NCBI GenBank assembly: GCA_910574995.1
Contig: CAJTCS010000012.1
Location: 1-64,000, forward strand
Length of the DNA: 64,000 bases
Source: Oscillospiraceae bacterium
GTDB taxonomy: Bacteria; Bacillota; Clostridia; Oscillospirales; Acutalibacteraceae
Direction of reading: 5' to 3'
The number at the start of each line of letters is the position of its first letter. Positions within the stretch are counted from its first letter, which is position 1. Positions 53,942 through 61,697 of the stretch are shown piece after piece. The translations under genes and the position numbers were made by a program. A model generated the notes under the pieces. The model was not told where the DNA came from and ran no database searches. It saw only the letters and a list, made by a program, of their open reading frames with translations.

Positions 53942-54256
53942 ATGAGCGTAAAAGACGGTTATTCCTTTGATGAAGCCTATGGGCGCTACCTTTCCTGGTT
54001 CCAGGAAAAGGCGGCGGCAGGCGCCGTGCCGAAAGACAGGGAAGAAATTTTGGGCTTCCAGCTGTGCCATGAAGACGTATACCAGGACGACACTATGCTG
54101 CTCAACCGCATGTATTTTGTAATTCCCCTGCTGCCGTCAGAAAGCAAAAGCGGGCAGTTGGAGCTTTTTGCGATTTCCGAGCTGAATCTGATGCGGAAGA
54201 CTGGCGGCGCTTCAGAGGATTTCACGCCCATAGAATATGAAACGCAGACGTTTTAG
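53942..54256 (+). CDS. Small hypothetical protein
   Basis: 104 residues from ATG 53942, chosen because AGGGGG lies about 9 bases upstream; TTG 53897 and ATG 53933 are alternatives. The sequence is acidic and mixed alpha/beta (SVKDGYSFDEAYGRYLSWFQ; LLNRMYFVIPLLPSES; LFAISELNLMRKTGG) with no membrane segment. I recognise no family. It converges on the Abi_2 gene with a strong bidirectional terminator in between. Confidence 0.65.
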   Translation: MSVKDGYSFDEAYGRYLSWFQEKAAAGAVPKDREEILGFQLCHEDVYQDDTMLLNRMYFVIPLLPSESKSGQLELFAISELNLMRKTGGASEDFTPIEYETQTF

Positions 54257-54268
54257 CGCATAAAAGCA

Positions 54269-54312
54269 AAAATCCCCGGCCCTCCCAATCAAGTGGGAAA
54301 GCCGGGGATTTT
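54269..54312. terminator. Bidirectional terminator
   Basis: AAAATCCCCGGC (54269-54280) pairs with GCCGGGGATTTT (54301-54312), with CCCA/TGGG inside the loop. A/T-rich on both sides, between converging genes. A near-copy is at 55396-55433. Confidence 0.85.
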
Positions 54313-54347
54313 AGGTGGAAGCCATAAAGCTTTACAAAAATACGAGT

Positions 54348-55208
54348 TCACTTTTTTAGTTGTAAATTCCAGTCTGGTGAAAAAGCTATATGGTATAGGT
54401 CGATATACCCACGGTATTCATCAAAAAGCGACTCAAGGGATGTCAGAACTTCCGAATTCCATTTAGATCCATTGGGATATAATAATTTCAAAACTAACAT
54501 CATGCCCCATAGCCGCCTTTTTACAGAGGCAGGCAAAGAAATTCCGGAAGGGATTGCTGGGAAAACACGATAGTACAGTCTGCCATAATGTGCGCAGACA
54601 TTTCGAAAATCTGTGATGCAGCGAAGCCAACTGGCTAAATTTTTTGAGGTGGTCCCATATAGCTCCCTAGCAAGCTGTTTCTTATCTGGAACTAACATAT
54701 CCGAATAGAAACGCGACAACATTCCCAGAGTAAACAATTCTATAATAACCCATACAGGAAATTGACCGTTATATTTTTCAATATGGTGTTTTACGAACAA
54801 TGTTTGAGAATTACTCCTTATTTCCCGCTCGATATTTTCGTAGACTTTTTCTTTCCGCAGTTCTCCAGAAAAGTTACTAACATCCATATATCCTAAGGGC
54901 CCATATTTGTGAGCGTGGAAATATGCTATTTTTGCTCTGAGATAGATTTCTATCTCCTCAATGGCAGAAAAAAGGATACCACGAAGCTTACGATCAAATT
55001 CATAAATTCGATATACTGTGTGGAAGCTGGTGTCATCCATATATGTACCATCAGATTTTCGGAAAGGAAGGAAATAGGCACTGAAGCGGTAATAGTTAAT
55101 TTCAGCCATTTTTTGCAAGCAAAAAACCTTGTCTGAGATAAAAGCGCCTCTGGATTTCAAAATTTCAAGTTGTTCTTCATAGCTGGTCGGCCTTTTTAAC
55201 CCATCCAT
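54348..55208 (-). CDS. Abi_2/AbiD-F family abortive infection protein
   Basis: A 286-residue protein starting at ATG 55208 (GGAGATA upstream; the open frame extends further without a site). It matches the Abi_2 family: the N-terminal KRPTSYEEQLEILKSRGAFI, MAEINYYRFSAYFLPFR, FDRKLRGILFSAIEEIEIYL, and the HEPN-type R-x4-H motif in DFRNVCAHYGRLYYR. Such proteins are thought to be HEPN ribonucleases that stop growth when a phage infects. It is a single-gene defence locus flanked by two nearly identical hairpin terminators, next to phage-derived genes. Confidence 0.9.
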   Translation of the reverse strand: MDGLKRPTSYEEQLEILKSRGAFISDKVFCLQKMAEINYYRFSAYFLPFRKSDGTYMDDTSFHTVYRIYEFDRKLRGILFSAIEEIEIYLRAKIAYFHAHKYGPLGYMDVSNFSGELRKEKVYENIEREIRSNSQTLFVKHHIEKYNGQFPVWVIIELFTLGMLSRFYSDMLVPDKKQLARELYGTTSKNLASWLRCITDFRNVCAHYGRLYYRVFPAIPSGISLPASVKRRLWGMMLVLKLLYPNGSKWNSEVLTSLESLFDEYRGYIDLYHIAFSPDWNLQLKK

Positions 55209-55395
55209 TTTTATATCTCCAAATAAAGAAATGTCCCCCCTGGGACACATCACACGTTGCCGTGGAGAGGTGCGGGGGGTCCTGTCGCATATATTATATG
55301 CAATATCTCCCCAAAATTCAACGGTCAATTTTAACAACTTGAAGAAAAAAATTTGTGATATCTGTCTATTTCCTTTTTGACTCGCATAAAGATAA

Positions 55396-55433
55396 AAGCC
55401 CCCGGCCCTCCCAATTGGGAAAGCCGGGGGCTT
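55396..55433 (-). terminator. Terminator at the end of the phage-type operon
   Basis: AAGCCCCCGGC (55396-55406) pairs with GCCGGGGGCTT (55423-55433), followed on the minus strand by TTATCTTTAT. It ends the methyltransferase transcript and is closely similar to the hairpin at 54269-54312. Confidence 0.8.
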
Positions 55434-55459
55434 CCGCATGTCCTGCTATACTGGAACTG

Positions 55460-56137
55460 TTACGCCCCCTGGGCTTTCCTTTCTGCCTCTTCTATGCGTT
55501 TCTGTGCCGTCTCAAAATAACCGGGGTCAAGTTCCATGCCAATAAAAGAACGGCCCGTGTTGACACAAGCGACGCCGGTGCTGCCGCTGCCCATGAACGG
55601 GTCAAGCACAGTACCGCCCTCCCTTGTGCATTGGCTGATAAGCGTTTCAAGCAGTTCAACCGGTTTTTCGTTTGGGTGCATCAGGCTTTGCGGAAGAATA
55701 CGTCGAACGGATATAAGGTCCTGCGGGCGTTTGCCATTGAATGAAAAATCGTCCTCGCTATGGAACAAAATGCTTTCATAGCGACTTGCGTAGGCCCGCT
55801 TTAGGTATCCCATTCCGTGAATCTGTTTGTCCCAAATAAGTACACTTTTAACGTGTAATCCTGCTTGCTCCATTGCGTCTATGAATTTCTGCTGAACATC
55901 CCATCGGGTAAAAACCAATACACAACCTGATGAGCGTAACACTCGCTTAATCTGTGGGATAAAAGACGTGAAAGGTTCTTTATCGCCTATGATTTTCGGC
56001 TTCCAATCGGCCTTGTTTTTCTTCCGCCGGCTTTGATAGTCGATACCATACGGCGGGTCAGTCAGCACCATATCCACGCTTCCGTCCGGGATGCCCTTCA
56101 TCAGCTCCAGACAGTCGCCTTGATAAAGTGAAATCAC
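55460..56137 (-). CDS. Phage-type adenine-specific DNA methyltransferase
   Basis: A 225-residue N6-adenine or N4-cytosine methyltransferase of the beta class. The catalytic DPPY motif comes first (VDMVLTDPPYGIDYQSR near residue 28), and the SAM-binding FxGxG motif last (VLDPFMGSGSTGVACVNTG near residue 190). There is no restriction gene, so it is an orphan methyltransferase of the kind phages use to evade restriction. It overlaps the amidase gene upstream by 4 bases (ATGA) and is the last gene of the late-type operon. Confidence 0.92.
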   Translation of the reverse strand: MISLYQGDCLELMKGIPDGSVDMVLTDPPYGIDYQSRRKKNKADWKPKIIGDKEPFTSFIPQIKRVLRSSGCVLVFTRWDVQQKFIDAMEQAGLHVKSVLIWDKQIHGMGYLKRAYASRYESILFHSEDDFSFNGKRPQDLISVRRILPQSLMHPNEKPVELLETLISQCTREGGTVLDPFMGSGSTGVACVNTGRSFIGMELDPGYFETAQKRIEEAERKAQGA

Positions 56138-57114
56138 GTGGGCAGGCCACCCATCTTCTCCACGGCCCGCTTGACGATGACGGCCATCTTGGCCTCGGTC
56201 ATGGTCAGGCCCAGCCTGCCGCCGCCTGTGCCGGCGATAATGCCTGCGTCCACCAGCTCCTGGATGTCAGCCCGCCAATAATCGGGCACTTCCTCCAGAG
56301 TGTTGTAGGTGGGATTGATTTCATCGTACATTTTCTTGAAGGTCTTGCCATCCATAATGCTTTCCTCCTTTGCCGCCGGGTCTTTGGCCGACGCGATTTT
56401 GTTGATGTAGTCCAGGCACACCCAGCCCTCGCCAGTGCAACCCCAGCCGAAGTCTTCCTTGGTGATGGCCACCACCGTGCCGTCGGGGTAAACCTTCCGC
56501 ACCTGGCCGCTGACCGGGCTTGTCCTGCAATTCAATCCGTCCGTGGCGTTCACCTGGCCCTGATAGGGCTTGAAAGGCTGGGCAGGCACATCCAGCTTCT
56601 GGTTTACCTCTTTGGCGATCTGCCCCAGGCGGTTATAGATGTAATCGCCGGGGCAGGACTTGTTGTCGTAGTCCCGGTGGACGGTCAGGTTACAGCCGTT
56701 CAGATGGTTCACACGGGTATTTTTGTCTGTGCTCCACACCAGCTTCCGGATGCTATTACGTTTGCAGATATCGGCGCACAGGTTGACGAGCGACTTCCAC
56801 ACGTTGGCGTTGATGGCATAGGGGTAGAAGGCGTCGCTGGCGCACTCAATGGTAATGGCCCGATGGTCATTCTCCCAGCTGGACGTACACCAGGAGCGGT
56901 CGCACTCGTCCACAATGGTACAGATGCGCCCATCCGGGCCGATGCCGTAGTTGCAGCTGGCCCCCAGGCCGGGATTGCTGAAATGGGAACAAAGCCCTTC
57001 TACCGACATCTGCCCCACCACGCAATGGATGGTAATGGTGTCGATTTTGTGGTTTCGGGGGCTGTTCCGGTTGGGGCTGATCACCCGCATGCAGCTGAGA
57101 TTACTGTTGCTCAT
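56134..57114 (-). CDS. Phage endolysin: N-acetylmuramoyl-L-alanine amidase
   Basis: A 326-residue Amidase_2/PGRP-type enzyme. The N-terminal domain has IDTITIHCVVGQMSVEGLCS and the zinc ligands His (ITIH), His (TVHRDYDNKSCPGDYIY) and Cys near the end. Residues about 185-250 form an SH3-like domain (LNCRTSPVSGQVRKVYPDGT), and a C-terminal helical module ends MAVIVKRAVEKMGGL. It cuts the amide bond between muramic acid and the stem peptide to release phage particles. It overlaps the holin gene by 14 bases, a normal lysis-cassette order. Confidence 0.92.
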   Translation of the reverse strand: MSNSNLSCMRVISPNRNSPRNHKIDTITIHCVVGQMSVEGLCSHFSNPGLGASCNYGIGPDGRICTIVDECDRSWCTSSWENDHRAITIECASDAFYPYAINANVWKSLVNLCADICKRNSIRKLVWSTDKNTRVNHLNGCNLTVHRDYDNKSCPGDYIYNRLGQIAKEVNQKLDVPAQPFKPYQGQVNATDGLNCRTSPVSGQVRKVYPDGTVVAITKEDFGWGCTGEGWVCLDYINKIASAKDPAAKEESIMDGKTFKKMYDEINPTYNTLEEVPDYWRADIQELVDAGIIAGTGGGRLGLTMTEAKMAVIVKRAVEKMGGLPT

Positions 57115-57301
57115 GGTCCACCTCCGGCAAGCCTGCCACGCTGGTTAAAAGGGACAATACCCCGGCCATAAGGGCCGTGCTGCCCACCACCAGCCAGTCC
57201 ACTTCACTGACCATAGCCGTGGTGCCAATGGCCGCTGCCGCCGCCTGGGCCACCGTTTTCACGGCCCGGACGCCCGCCGCTTTCCACCATTTTTTACTCA
57301 T
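57101..57301 (-). CDS. Phage holin (r1t-like)
   Basis: A 66-residue protein (ATG 57301, AAGGAGGA upstream) with two hydrophobic helices: AVKTVAQAAAAAIGTTAMV and VDWLVVGSTALMAGVLSLLT. It has a basic N-terminus MSKKWWKAAG and an acidic end. Size, topology and position just before the amidase gene match r1t-type phage holins, which make the membrane pore for endolysin release. Confidence 0.9.
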   Translation of the reverse strand: MSKKWWKAAGVRAVKTVAQAAAAAIGTTAMVSEVDWLVVGSTALMAGVLSLLTSVAGLPEVDHEQQ

Positions 57302-57314
57302 GATGCGTTCCTCC

Positions 57315-57737
57315 TTATAAAAAGTCGTGTTTTTTCAGCCGGTCATCATAGACCCGGCCTATATTGGCTATGGCATGGACGGCCCGGTTGTTCTGATAAT
57401 CCGGGTGTTCCTTGCAATAGCGTTCATAGCAGTTGATGTTGTAGAAGATCTCGTTAAAATCCTCTTCCGTGTGCTTTTTCTCCCGGAGCAGCTCCGTGTT
57501 AAACTGCAAAATTTTGGCCCTGTGCATGTCCGCGTCCCGTTCGTCGTCGGCCTGGACGTGCTTTTCCAGCCGTTTTTCCAAACAGCCCAGCTTGTCCAGC
57601 ACGTCGCCGTTGATGGCCTTGCCCACCCACCTCCCGATGGCCGACCAGGGGTTTACCTGGATGGGCGCAACCTGTACCAGGGTCAGCAGCAGGAGCACGC
57701 CGCCCCCGCCCCAGGTGAAAATTTGGGCAAAAGACAT
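57315..57737 (-). CDS. Phage-type membrane-anchored coiled-coil protein
   Basis: A 140-residue protein starting at ATG 57737 (GGAAGGGGGTGG upstream). One N-terminal membrane segment (FTWGGGGVLLLLTLVQVAPI) is followed by a long charged helix (LDKLGCLEKRLEKHVQADDE) and the C-terminal NAVHAIANIGRVYDDR. It looks like the small membrane proteins found before holin genes in Firmicutes phages (hemolysin XhlA-like in layout). Exact role unknown. Confidence 0.75.
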   Translation of the reverse strand: MSFAQIFTWGGGGVLLLLTLVQVAPIQVNPWSAIGRWVGKAINGDVLDKLGCLEKRLEKHVQADDERDADMHRAKILQFNTELLREKKHTEEDFNEIFYNINCYERYCKEHPDYQNNRAVHAIANIGRVYDDRLKKHDFL

Positions 57738-57766
57738 TATATCCACCCCCTTCCAGGCAAAAATAA

Positions 57767-57823
57767 AACGCCCTGCCTTGACATTGGCAGAACGCATGGT
57801 ATAATAAATATAGAGAGGGCGTT
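57767..57823 (-). terminator. Putative terminator of the small-toxin mRNA
   Basis: AACGCCCT (57767-57774) is the reverse complement of AGGGCGTT (57816-57823). On the minus strand the right-hand stem arm is followed by TTTTATTTTTG. The loop of about 41 bases contains the antisense RNA promoter. Confidence 0.45.
57778..57805 (+). promoter_or_regulatory. Promoter of the antisense RNA
   Basis: TTGACA (57778-57783), a 16-base spacer and TATAAT (57800-57805), both perfect consensus hexamers, reading against all the surrounding genes. Confidence 0.8.
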
Positions 57824-57890
57824 GCCACATGGCGGTTAGCCCTACCAATTCGACTAAACTACGTTAGCCGTTCGGGTACCAGCCGAGCGG

Positions 57891-57974
57891 CTAACACGCT
57901 TTTGGGGCTAAGTAAGCCAGCAGCAGAGCCGCCAGCACTAAGCACACTGCGAAACGCAGCAGCTTCTGTCCCAT
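57891..57974 (-). CDS. Tiny hydrophobic membrane peptide (type I toxin candidate)
   Basis: A 27-residue peptide from ATG 57974 with an excellent site (GGAGGGAGGTGG). The sequence has the pattern of a single membrane helix: a basic start (MGQKLLRF), then AVCLVLAALLLAYLA and a PKAC end. It is transcribed from a consensus promoter (58098-58125) with an 117-base leader that starts with a hairpin, and is fully overlapped by an antisense RNA. Size, hydrophobicity and paired antisense transcript match type I toxins found in Firmicutes prophages. A small holin-like or spanin-like lysis peptide is the alternative. It is too short to be found by usual gene callers. Confidence 0.65.
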   Translation of the reverse strand: MGQKLLRFAVCLVLAALLLAYLAPKAC

Positions 57975-58068
57975 ATCGCGCCACCTCCCTCCTTTTTGAA
58001 AGTAGGGAAAGTGTACCACCCCCTTTCGGAGGCTGGCTAACCGCTTTAAATTATGCAGCAACGTCCTC

Positions 58069-58097
58069 TGCCCCCTCTTCAAGAGGGGGCACTTTTT
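58069..58097 (+). terminator. Terminator of the antisense RNA / 5' hairpin of the toxin mRNA
   Basis: TGCCCCCTCTT (58069-58079) pairs with AAGAGGGGGCA (58081-58091), followed on the plus strand by CTTTTTATT. On the minus strand the same hairpin forms the very 5' end of the toxin mRNA. Confidence 0.8.
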
Positions 58098-58125
58098 ATT
58101 ATAGCAGACTGTCGGGTTTTGTCAA
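58098..58125 (-). promoter_or_regulatory. Promoter of the small-toxin mRNA
   Basis: On the minus strand TTGACA (58120-58125), a 16-base spacer and TATAAT (58098-58103), both consensus. Start expected near 58091; it overlaps the last codons of the upstream gene. Confidence 0.8.
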
Positions 58126-58427
58126 TCCGAAGAGGAGGCGTTGGCCCGCTTTGTCAGATCCACCGCCGTGTTATACTCGGTATCCCCGCCGTAAAGCTTA
58201 CGGATGGAATCCACCCGCGTGTAGCCCGCAAGGGTCTTAGCGTCCTCGCCCTCGCCCACTTTGATTGTCTCCAAGGCCGCAGGCGAAAAGGTTTCTTTCA
58301 GCGTTTCGATATCCTCGTCGCTGTCCAGGCGGATGCTGAGCACAACACCCTGGGTGTTCCGGGGATAGTAGGATTCCTCTACGCTCACAGCTTCCAAGGC
58401 CTTCCCATTTTTTAGCGTCAGTTTCAT
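58122..58427 (-). CDS. Small phage-type protein of unknown function
   Basis: A 101-residue protein from ATG 58427 (AAGGAGAGG upstream). It is a beta-rich domain with ESYYPRNTQGVVLSIRLDSD, LKETFSPAALETIKVGEGED and a linker to TRVDSIRKLYGGDTEYNTAV. Proteins of this look occur between tail and lysis genes in Clostridia prophages, but I cannot name a family. It lies directly downstream of the radical SAM genes in the same orientation. Confidence 0.7.
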   Translation of the reverse strand: MKLTLKNGKALEAVSVEESYYPRNTQGVVLSIRLDSDEDIETLKETFSPAALETIKVGEGEDAKTLAGYTRVDSIRKLYGGDTEYNTAVDLTKRANASSSD

Positions 58428-58478
58428 GTTCAACCTCTCCTTTTATAATAGTTTTTCATGGCAAACCGCCGACAGGGT

Positions 58479-58997
58479 TCAAAGGTATGTAATACCTCCG
58501 GTCACAGCCTTTTCGCCGTACACGTGGAACAAGTGCCGCTCCCCCACCGGCGGCTTCTGGAACACCTGATATGCAGGCAAAATTTCTACCGTGCCGTCAC
58601 TGTGAAGCCTGCGAATGATAGTGTATTCCACACTGTCCCGTATGGGCTTGGTCAGGCGGAAGTCCACATGCCTGATGCCCCGCCGGCGTAAATCCTCCGG
58701 CGTCAGGTTTTCTCCGTTTACCAGCACCTGGTAGTTCTCCGGCCACTCCATTTCCCATCGGGGAGGCTGCTGGAAAGACAGCTTTGCACGGGCCGCCTGA
58801 TAGAGTGTCCCAAACACTTCCCCACCCTCCAGCGTTTCCAGATAATCCAGCAAAACCAGGGCGTTTGCTCTTTCCCCGGCATCCAGATACGGCATCTTCA
58901 GCAAGGCCGAAAGCCAGCTGAAAACCATCTGCCGTTTCCCTTCGTCCGCCTCCGCCCCCACAAGGGTGTCAAACAGCTCCAGGGTCAATTCATTCAT
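58479..58997 (-). CDS. Hypothetical protein coupled to the radical SAM pair
   Basis: A 172-residue protein (ATG 58997) that overlaps the second radical SAM gene by 4 bases, so it is translated with it. The first 85 residues are helical (LELFDTLVGAEADEGKRQMV; GERANALVLLDYLETLEGGE); the rest is beta-rich (ENYQVLVNGENLTPEDLRRR; VDFRLTKPIRDSVEYTIIRR; RHLFHVYGEKAVTGG). No Cys and no membrane segment. I recognise no family. It might be a scaffold or a recognition partner of the enzymes; this is an inference from gene order. Confidence 0.75.
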   Translation of the reverse strand: MNELTLELFDTLVGAEADEGKRQMVFSWLSALLKMPYLDAGERANALVLLDYLETLEGGEVFGTLYQAARAKLSFQQPPRWEMEWPENYQVLVNGENLTPEDLRRRGIRHVDFRLTKPIRDSVEYTIIRRLHSDGTVEILPAYQVFQKPPVGERHLFHVYGEKAVTGGITYL

Positions 58998-60355
58998 GCC
59001 CTCGCCTCCTTAATCCGCTCCACCGCCCGCAAGGTTTCCTGGGCGGCCTCGTACCGGGCGTTGGCCGGGGACAAGTCCCTCAAAACGCCCCACACGCCCA
59101 GCTTTTCGTATTTATCGATGAGGAAATCGATCTTCCCCTTGAACAGCCGGCAGACGCTCTCCATGGGCATGAAAGGGTCCTTTTCCGCCTCACGCTGCGC
59201 GCCATAACAGCCACGCAGACAGAAATAACTGTAAGGGCAGCGGTCACAGCCGGGGGAACACAGGATGCTGTCCTGGAAAAGGATCCGGGAAGCCATCTGC
59301 GGGTTGTGCTCTTCGACGCCGGTGATTTTCCCATCCTCCACCTGGAAGCTCCCGTACAAGAGTTCGTCATAGGCCGTGCGGTGGCAGGGCGGGATCGCCA
59401 AATCCCCCAGCCGTACCGTAAGCATATCGCTGACCGTGCAGCCCTGGAAAGCGTCCGCTTTCGTCAGGCCAAAGTTGATGTACCCGCTGCCGCCGGGGGT
59501 AAAAATATCCGTCAAAAACAGGTGGTTCGCCAGCCTTTGCACGTCGCCGCCGCAGCGTTCGGCCAGGAATTTGTCAATTAGGAAATCCAGGAAATCCGTG
59601 TAATCCCGGATGTTTCCCTCTGTCCAGCCGTCGTTGCGTACCTCCAGCATCATCACGTCCCGGAAAACATCGTAGTCGAATTTTGTACACCAGTCCTCCC
59701 ACCACTGGAAGTTTTCTTTCCAGTACTTCACATTTTCCGCCGACACCATAGGGTGGAACAGGAAACCGAACTGCCGCCAGAACGAGAAGAAACGGTCATA
59801 GAAATCATCGCTGTTCTTTTCCCCTGTCAGTTGGCTATCGTTCCCCTTGCGTGTGATCCCATCCGAAAGCCCGCCGTCGATGGAGCCGGAAAACTGCAGG
59901 CAGCACCCGGCGTTCCCGTAATCCTCGATCCGGTTCATAATCTCAACTGCGGCCCGGTCTGAAAGGACGAAGCTGGCGTTGGTGGGGATCATGACAGATT
60001 TCACCCGCAGCCCCCGCCGGATGTACGAGAGCAAAATGTCCAGGATTTCCCAGCCAAATTTGTAATGCCAAATCTCGCCGGAAAATAAGTCTATTTTGTT
60101 AAAGGAGAAGCCCTGCTCCAGGCACCAGCCCAGGAAGATTTCCATATTCTTTTTGATAGTTTCCGGTTCCATAGCCTCCCTGGGGTACAGCTCTTTATGC
60201 CGAACCAGGTAGCAGTATTCGCATTTCTGGTTGCAGGCGGCGGTTACGTACAGTTCCAAATTGCTGTCAGGCCACAGGCTGGCCGGGCCGTCCGTTTCCC
60301 CCTCCCGCCAGGGGGTAAAAAATCGCTTGTCCAAAATGGTTTCAAGAACAGACAT
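58994..60355 (-). CDS. Radical SAM enzyme with SPASM-like C-terminus (second of a pair)
   Basis: A 453-residue radical SAM protein (ATG 60355, AAAGGAGGAAG upstream). The cluster motif is CNQKCEYC (Cys41, 45, 48) and the rest is a TIM-barrel core. The C-terminus has many further Cys: CTVSDML, PPCHRTAYDELLYG, CSPGCDRCPYSYFCLRGCYG, which is the SPASM pattern for auxiliary Fe-S clusters used by peptide-modifying enzymes. It overlaps the first radical SAM gene by 14 bases and the next gene by 4 bases. A peptide or protein substrate is expected from the SPASM domain; here it may be the Ser/Asn/Gly-rich product encoded just upstream. Confidence 0.9.
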   Translation of the reverse strand: MSVLETILDKRFFTPWREGETDGPASLWPDSNLELYVTAACNQKCEYCYLVRHKELYPREAMEPETIKKNMEIFLGWCLEQGFSFNKIDLFSGEIWHYKFGWEILDILLSYIRRGLRVKSVMIPTNASFVLSDRAAVEIMNRIEDYGNAGCCLQFSGSIDGGLSDGITRKGNDSQLTGEKNSDDFYDRFFSFWRQFGFLFHPMVSAENVKYWKENFQWWEDWCTKFDYDVFRDVMMLEVRNDGWTEGNIRDYTDFLDFLIDKFLAERCGGDVQRLANHLFLTDIFTPGGSGYINFGLTKADAFQGCTVSDMLTVRLGDLAIPPCHRTAYDELLYGSFQVEDGKITGVEEHNPQMASRILFQDSILCSPGCDRCPYSYFCLRGCYGAQREAEKDPFMPMESVCRLFKGKIDFLIDKYEKLGVWGVLRDLSPANARYEAAQETLRAVERIKEARA

Positions 60356-61688
60356 TTTCTTCCTCCTTTCCCAAGTCCCGCATGATATATTCCACCGCGC
60401 CGTTAAGCAGCAGCTTGATCATGCCCTCCGGCTGCAAGCAGGTGGAGCCCGTGACCATGTAGTTATCCCGCAGGCAGTTGCAGGTGCAGGATTGGTACAA
60501 CTCCGCCCCCCGGAACGCCCCCTCTTCCGTGGCGTATTTATCTTCGATTTCCCCGGCCAGGGCCAGGGTGCGGATAAAGCCCGCCAGGCACCCCATGCGG
60601 CACAAAGAGCCGTCCGCGTTGTAGTGGGCGATTTGCCGTTCGTAGGCGGCGTAGTCGTCCTCTGTGTGGGTGAATTTGTTGTGGGTGGGCTGGAACAATT
60701 TGCTGTCTATGCTGGATTCCGGGTTTGCCAAAAAGTTGGCTTCGTAGTCCTCCAGCACGTCCACAAAACCGTTGTGGCAGGAGGAAAGCAGGCGGCCCGG
60801 CAGGAAGCCCACGTGGCTGCTGCCCGTCCCGCAGTTGAAGCAGGGATACCCGTATGTATCTTCGTCTTTTGGGCGCACGTTTGTAGAAAAAGGGGTAATC
60901 TCCCGATAAAACCGGAAGTAACCTTTTTCTTCGTTTTCCCGCTCCAATTCCCGGCAGTTCCTGGCTAGCCCGGAGAAGAACTCCCCGTCGGTCTTTCCCG
61001 CCGGGGCGGGAACGCCCATGTTGGGGACTGGGAAATTTACGTGCAGGTTTTCTTTGCCCAACGCCGTCACTTTTCCTATCAGCCTTTCAAAAAATTGATA
61101 ATATTCCACGATTTTCTCTTTCGTGTCCAGCTGGTACATGGTGTCCACCGACAGGGTGGGCTTAAATGCCAAGAACACGTCCACATTCTCCGGGATCTCA
61201 TCCGCCCGGGCCAGTAGCCGGGAGAAATTCTCCAGGCACTTTTCCGTCACGCCGTCCCCGCGGGTGCGGTCGGTGATTTCAGCCGGGCCGTCCAAGGACA
61301 ACTGGAGCGTCGCGTTAAAGCGCCGGGGGGCATACCGGGCAAACTGTCCCAGAAGCCCGAAAACCTTGTCCGTCCATTCCGGGTAGGAGAAGTTGGTGGA
61401 TGCAAAAAAGTCCCGAAAAAAAGGATAGTGGCCGATGAGTCTATGCAGCGTGGAGTGCACCCGCTCCATGTGGAGGAAGGTTTCCGCGCCCCAGATCTCC
61501 AGCGTTTGCAAGTCCCCACGGTTGGGAAAATAGTCCCGGATGAAATTGAAATAATAATCCGGGTCCGCGAAGCTTTCCGCCAGCACCTGGTCGATGGAAT
61601 TGAGGCCCTTATTTTTGTTGATGTAGCAGTATGTACAGTTCAAATTACACACCGCCGTGGAATATAAAATTGCTTTTGTCCGCTTCAT
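60342..61688 (-). CDS. Radical SAM enzyme (first of a pair)
   Basis: A 448-residue radical SAM protein (ATG 61688, TAGGAGGGC upstream). The cluster motif is CNLNCTYC (Cys14, 18, 21). The barrel contains IWGAETFLHMERVHSTLHRL, where most family members have GGEP, and LQLSLDGPAEITDRTRG, typical of SPASM-type enzymes. The C-terminal third is Cys-rich (YPCFNCGTGSSHVG; SSCHNGF; CRMGCLAGF; YQSCTCNCLRDNY; GSTCLQPEG). It differs clearly from the second enzyme, so the pair is not a recent duplication. It is the first complete gene of the operon and starts 9 bases after the truncated peptide gene. Confidence 0.9.
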   Translation of the reverse strand: MKRTKAILYSTAVCNLNCTYCYINKNKGLNSIDQVLAESFADPDYYFNFIRDYFPNRGDLQTLEIWGAETFLHMERVHSTLHRLIGHYPFFRDFFASTNFSYPEWTDKVFGLLGQFARYAPRRFNATLQLSLDGPAEITDRTRGDGVTEKCLENFSRLLARADEIPENVDVFLAFKPTLSVDTMYQLDTKEKIVEYYQFFERLIGKVTALGKENLHVNFPVPNMGVPAPAGKTDGEFFSGLARNCRELERENEEKGYFRFYREITPFSTNVRPKDEDTYGYPCFNCGTGSSHVGFLPGRLLSSCHNGFVDVLEDYEANFLANPESSIDSKLFQPTHNKFTHTEDDYAAYERQIAHYNADGSLCRMGCLAGFIRTLALAGEIEDKYATEEGAFRGAELYQSCTCNCLRDNYMVTGSTCLQPEGMIKLLLNGAVEYIMRDLGKEEENVCS

Positions 61689-61697
61689 AAAGCCCTC

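Larger units (their letters stand above)
57812..58097 (+). ncRNA. Predicted antisense RNA (type I antitoxin candidate)
   Basis: Runs from the consensus promoter (start expected near 57812) to a strong hairpin plus U-tract at 58069-58097, about 285 bases. It covers the whole 27-codon hydrophobic peptide gene on the opposite strand and contains an internal imperfect hairpin (57863-57895). No ORF with a ribosome binding site is seen within it. Predicted only from promoter and terminator. Confidence 0.6.

Noticed and set aside
57841-57900. Possible tRNA-like sequence near GTTAGCCG...CGGCTAAC
   Set aside because: Only one hairpin forms; there is no acceptor, D or T arm. It lies inside the predicted antisense RNA.
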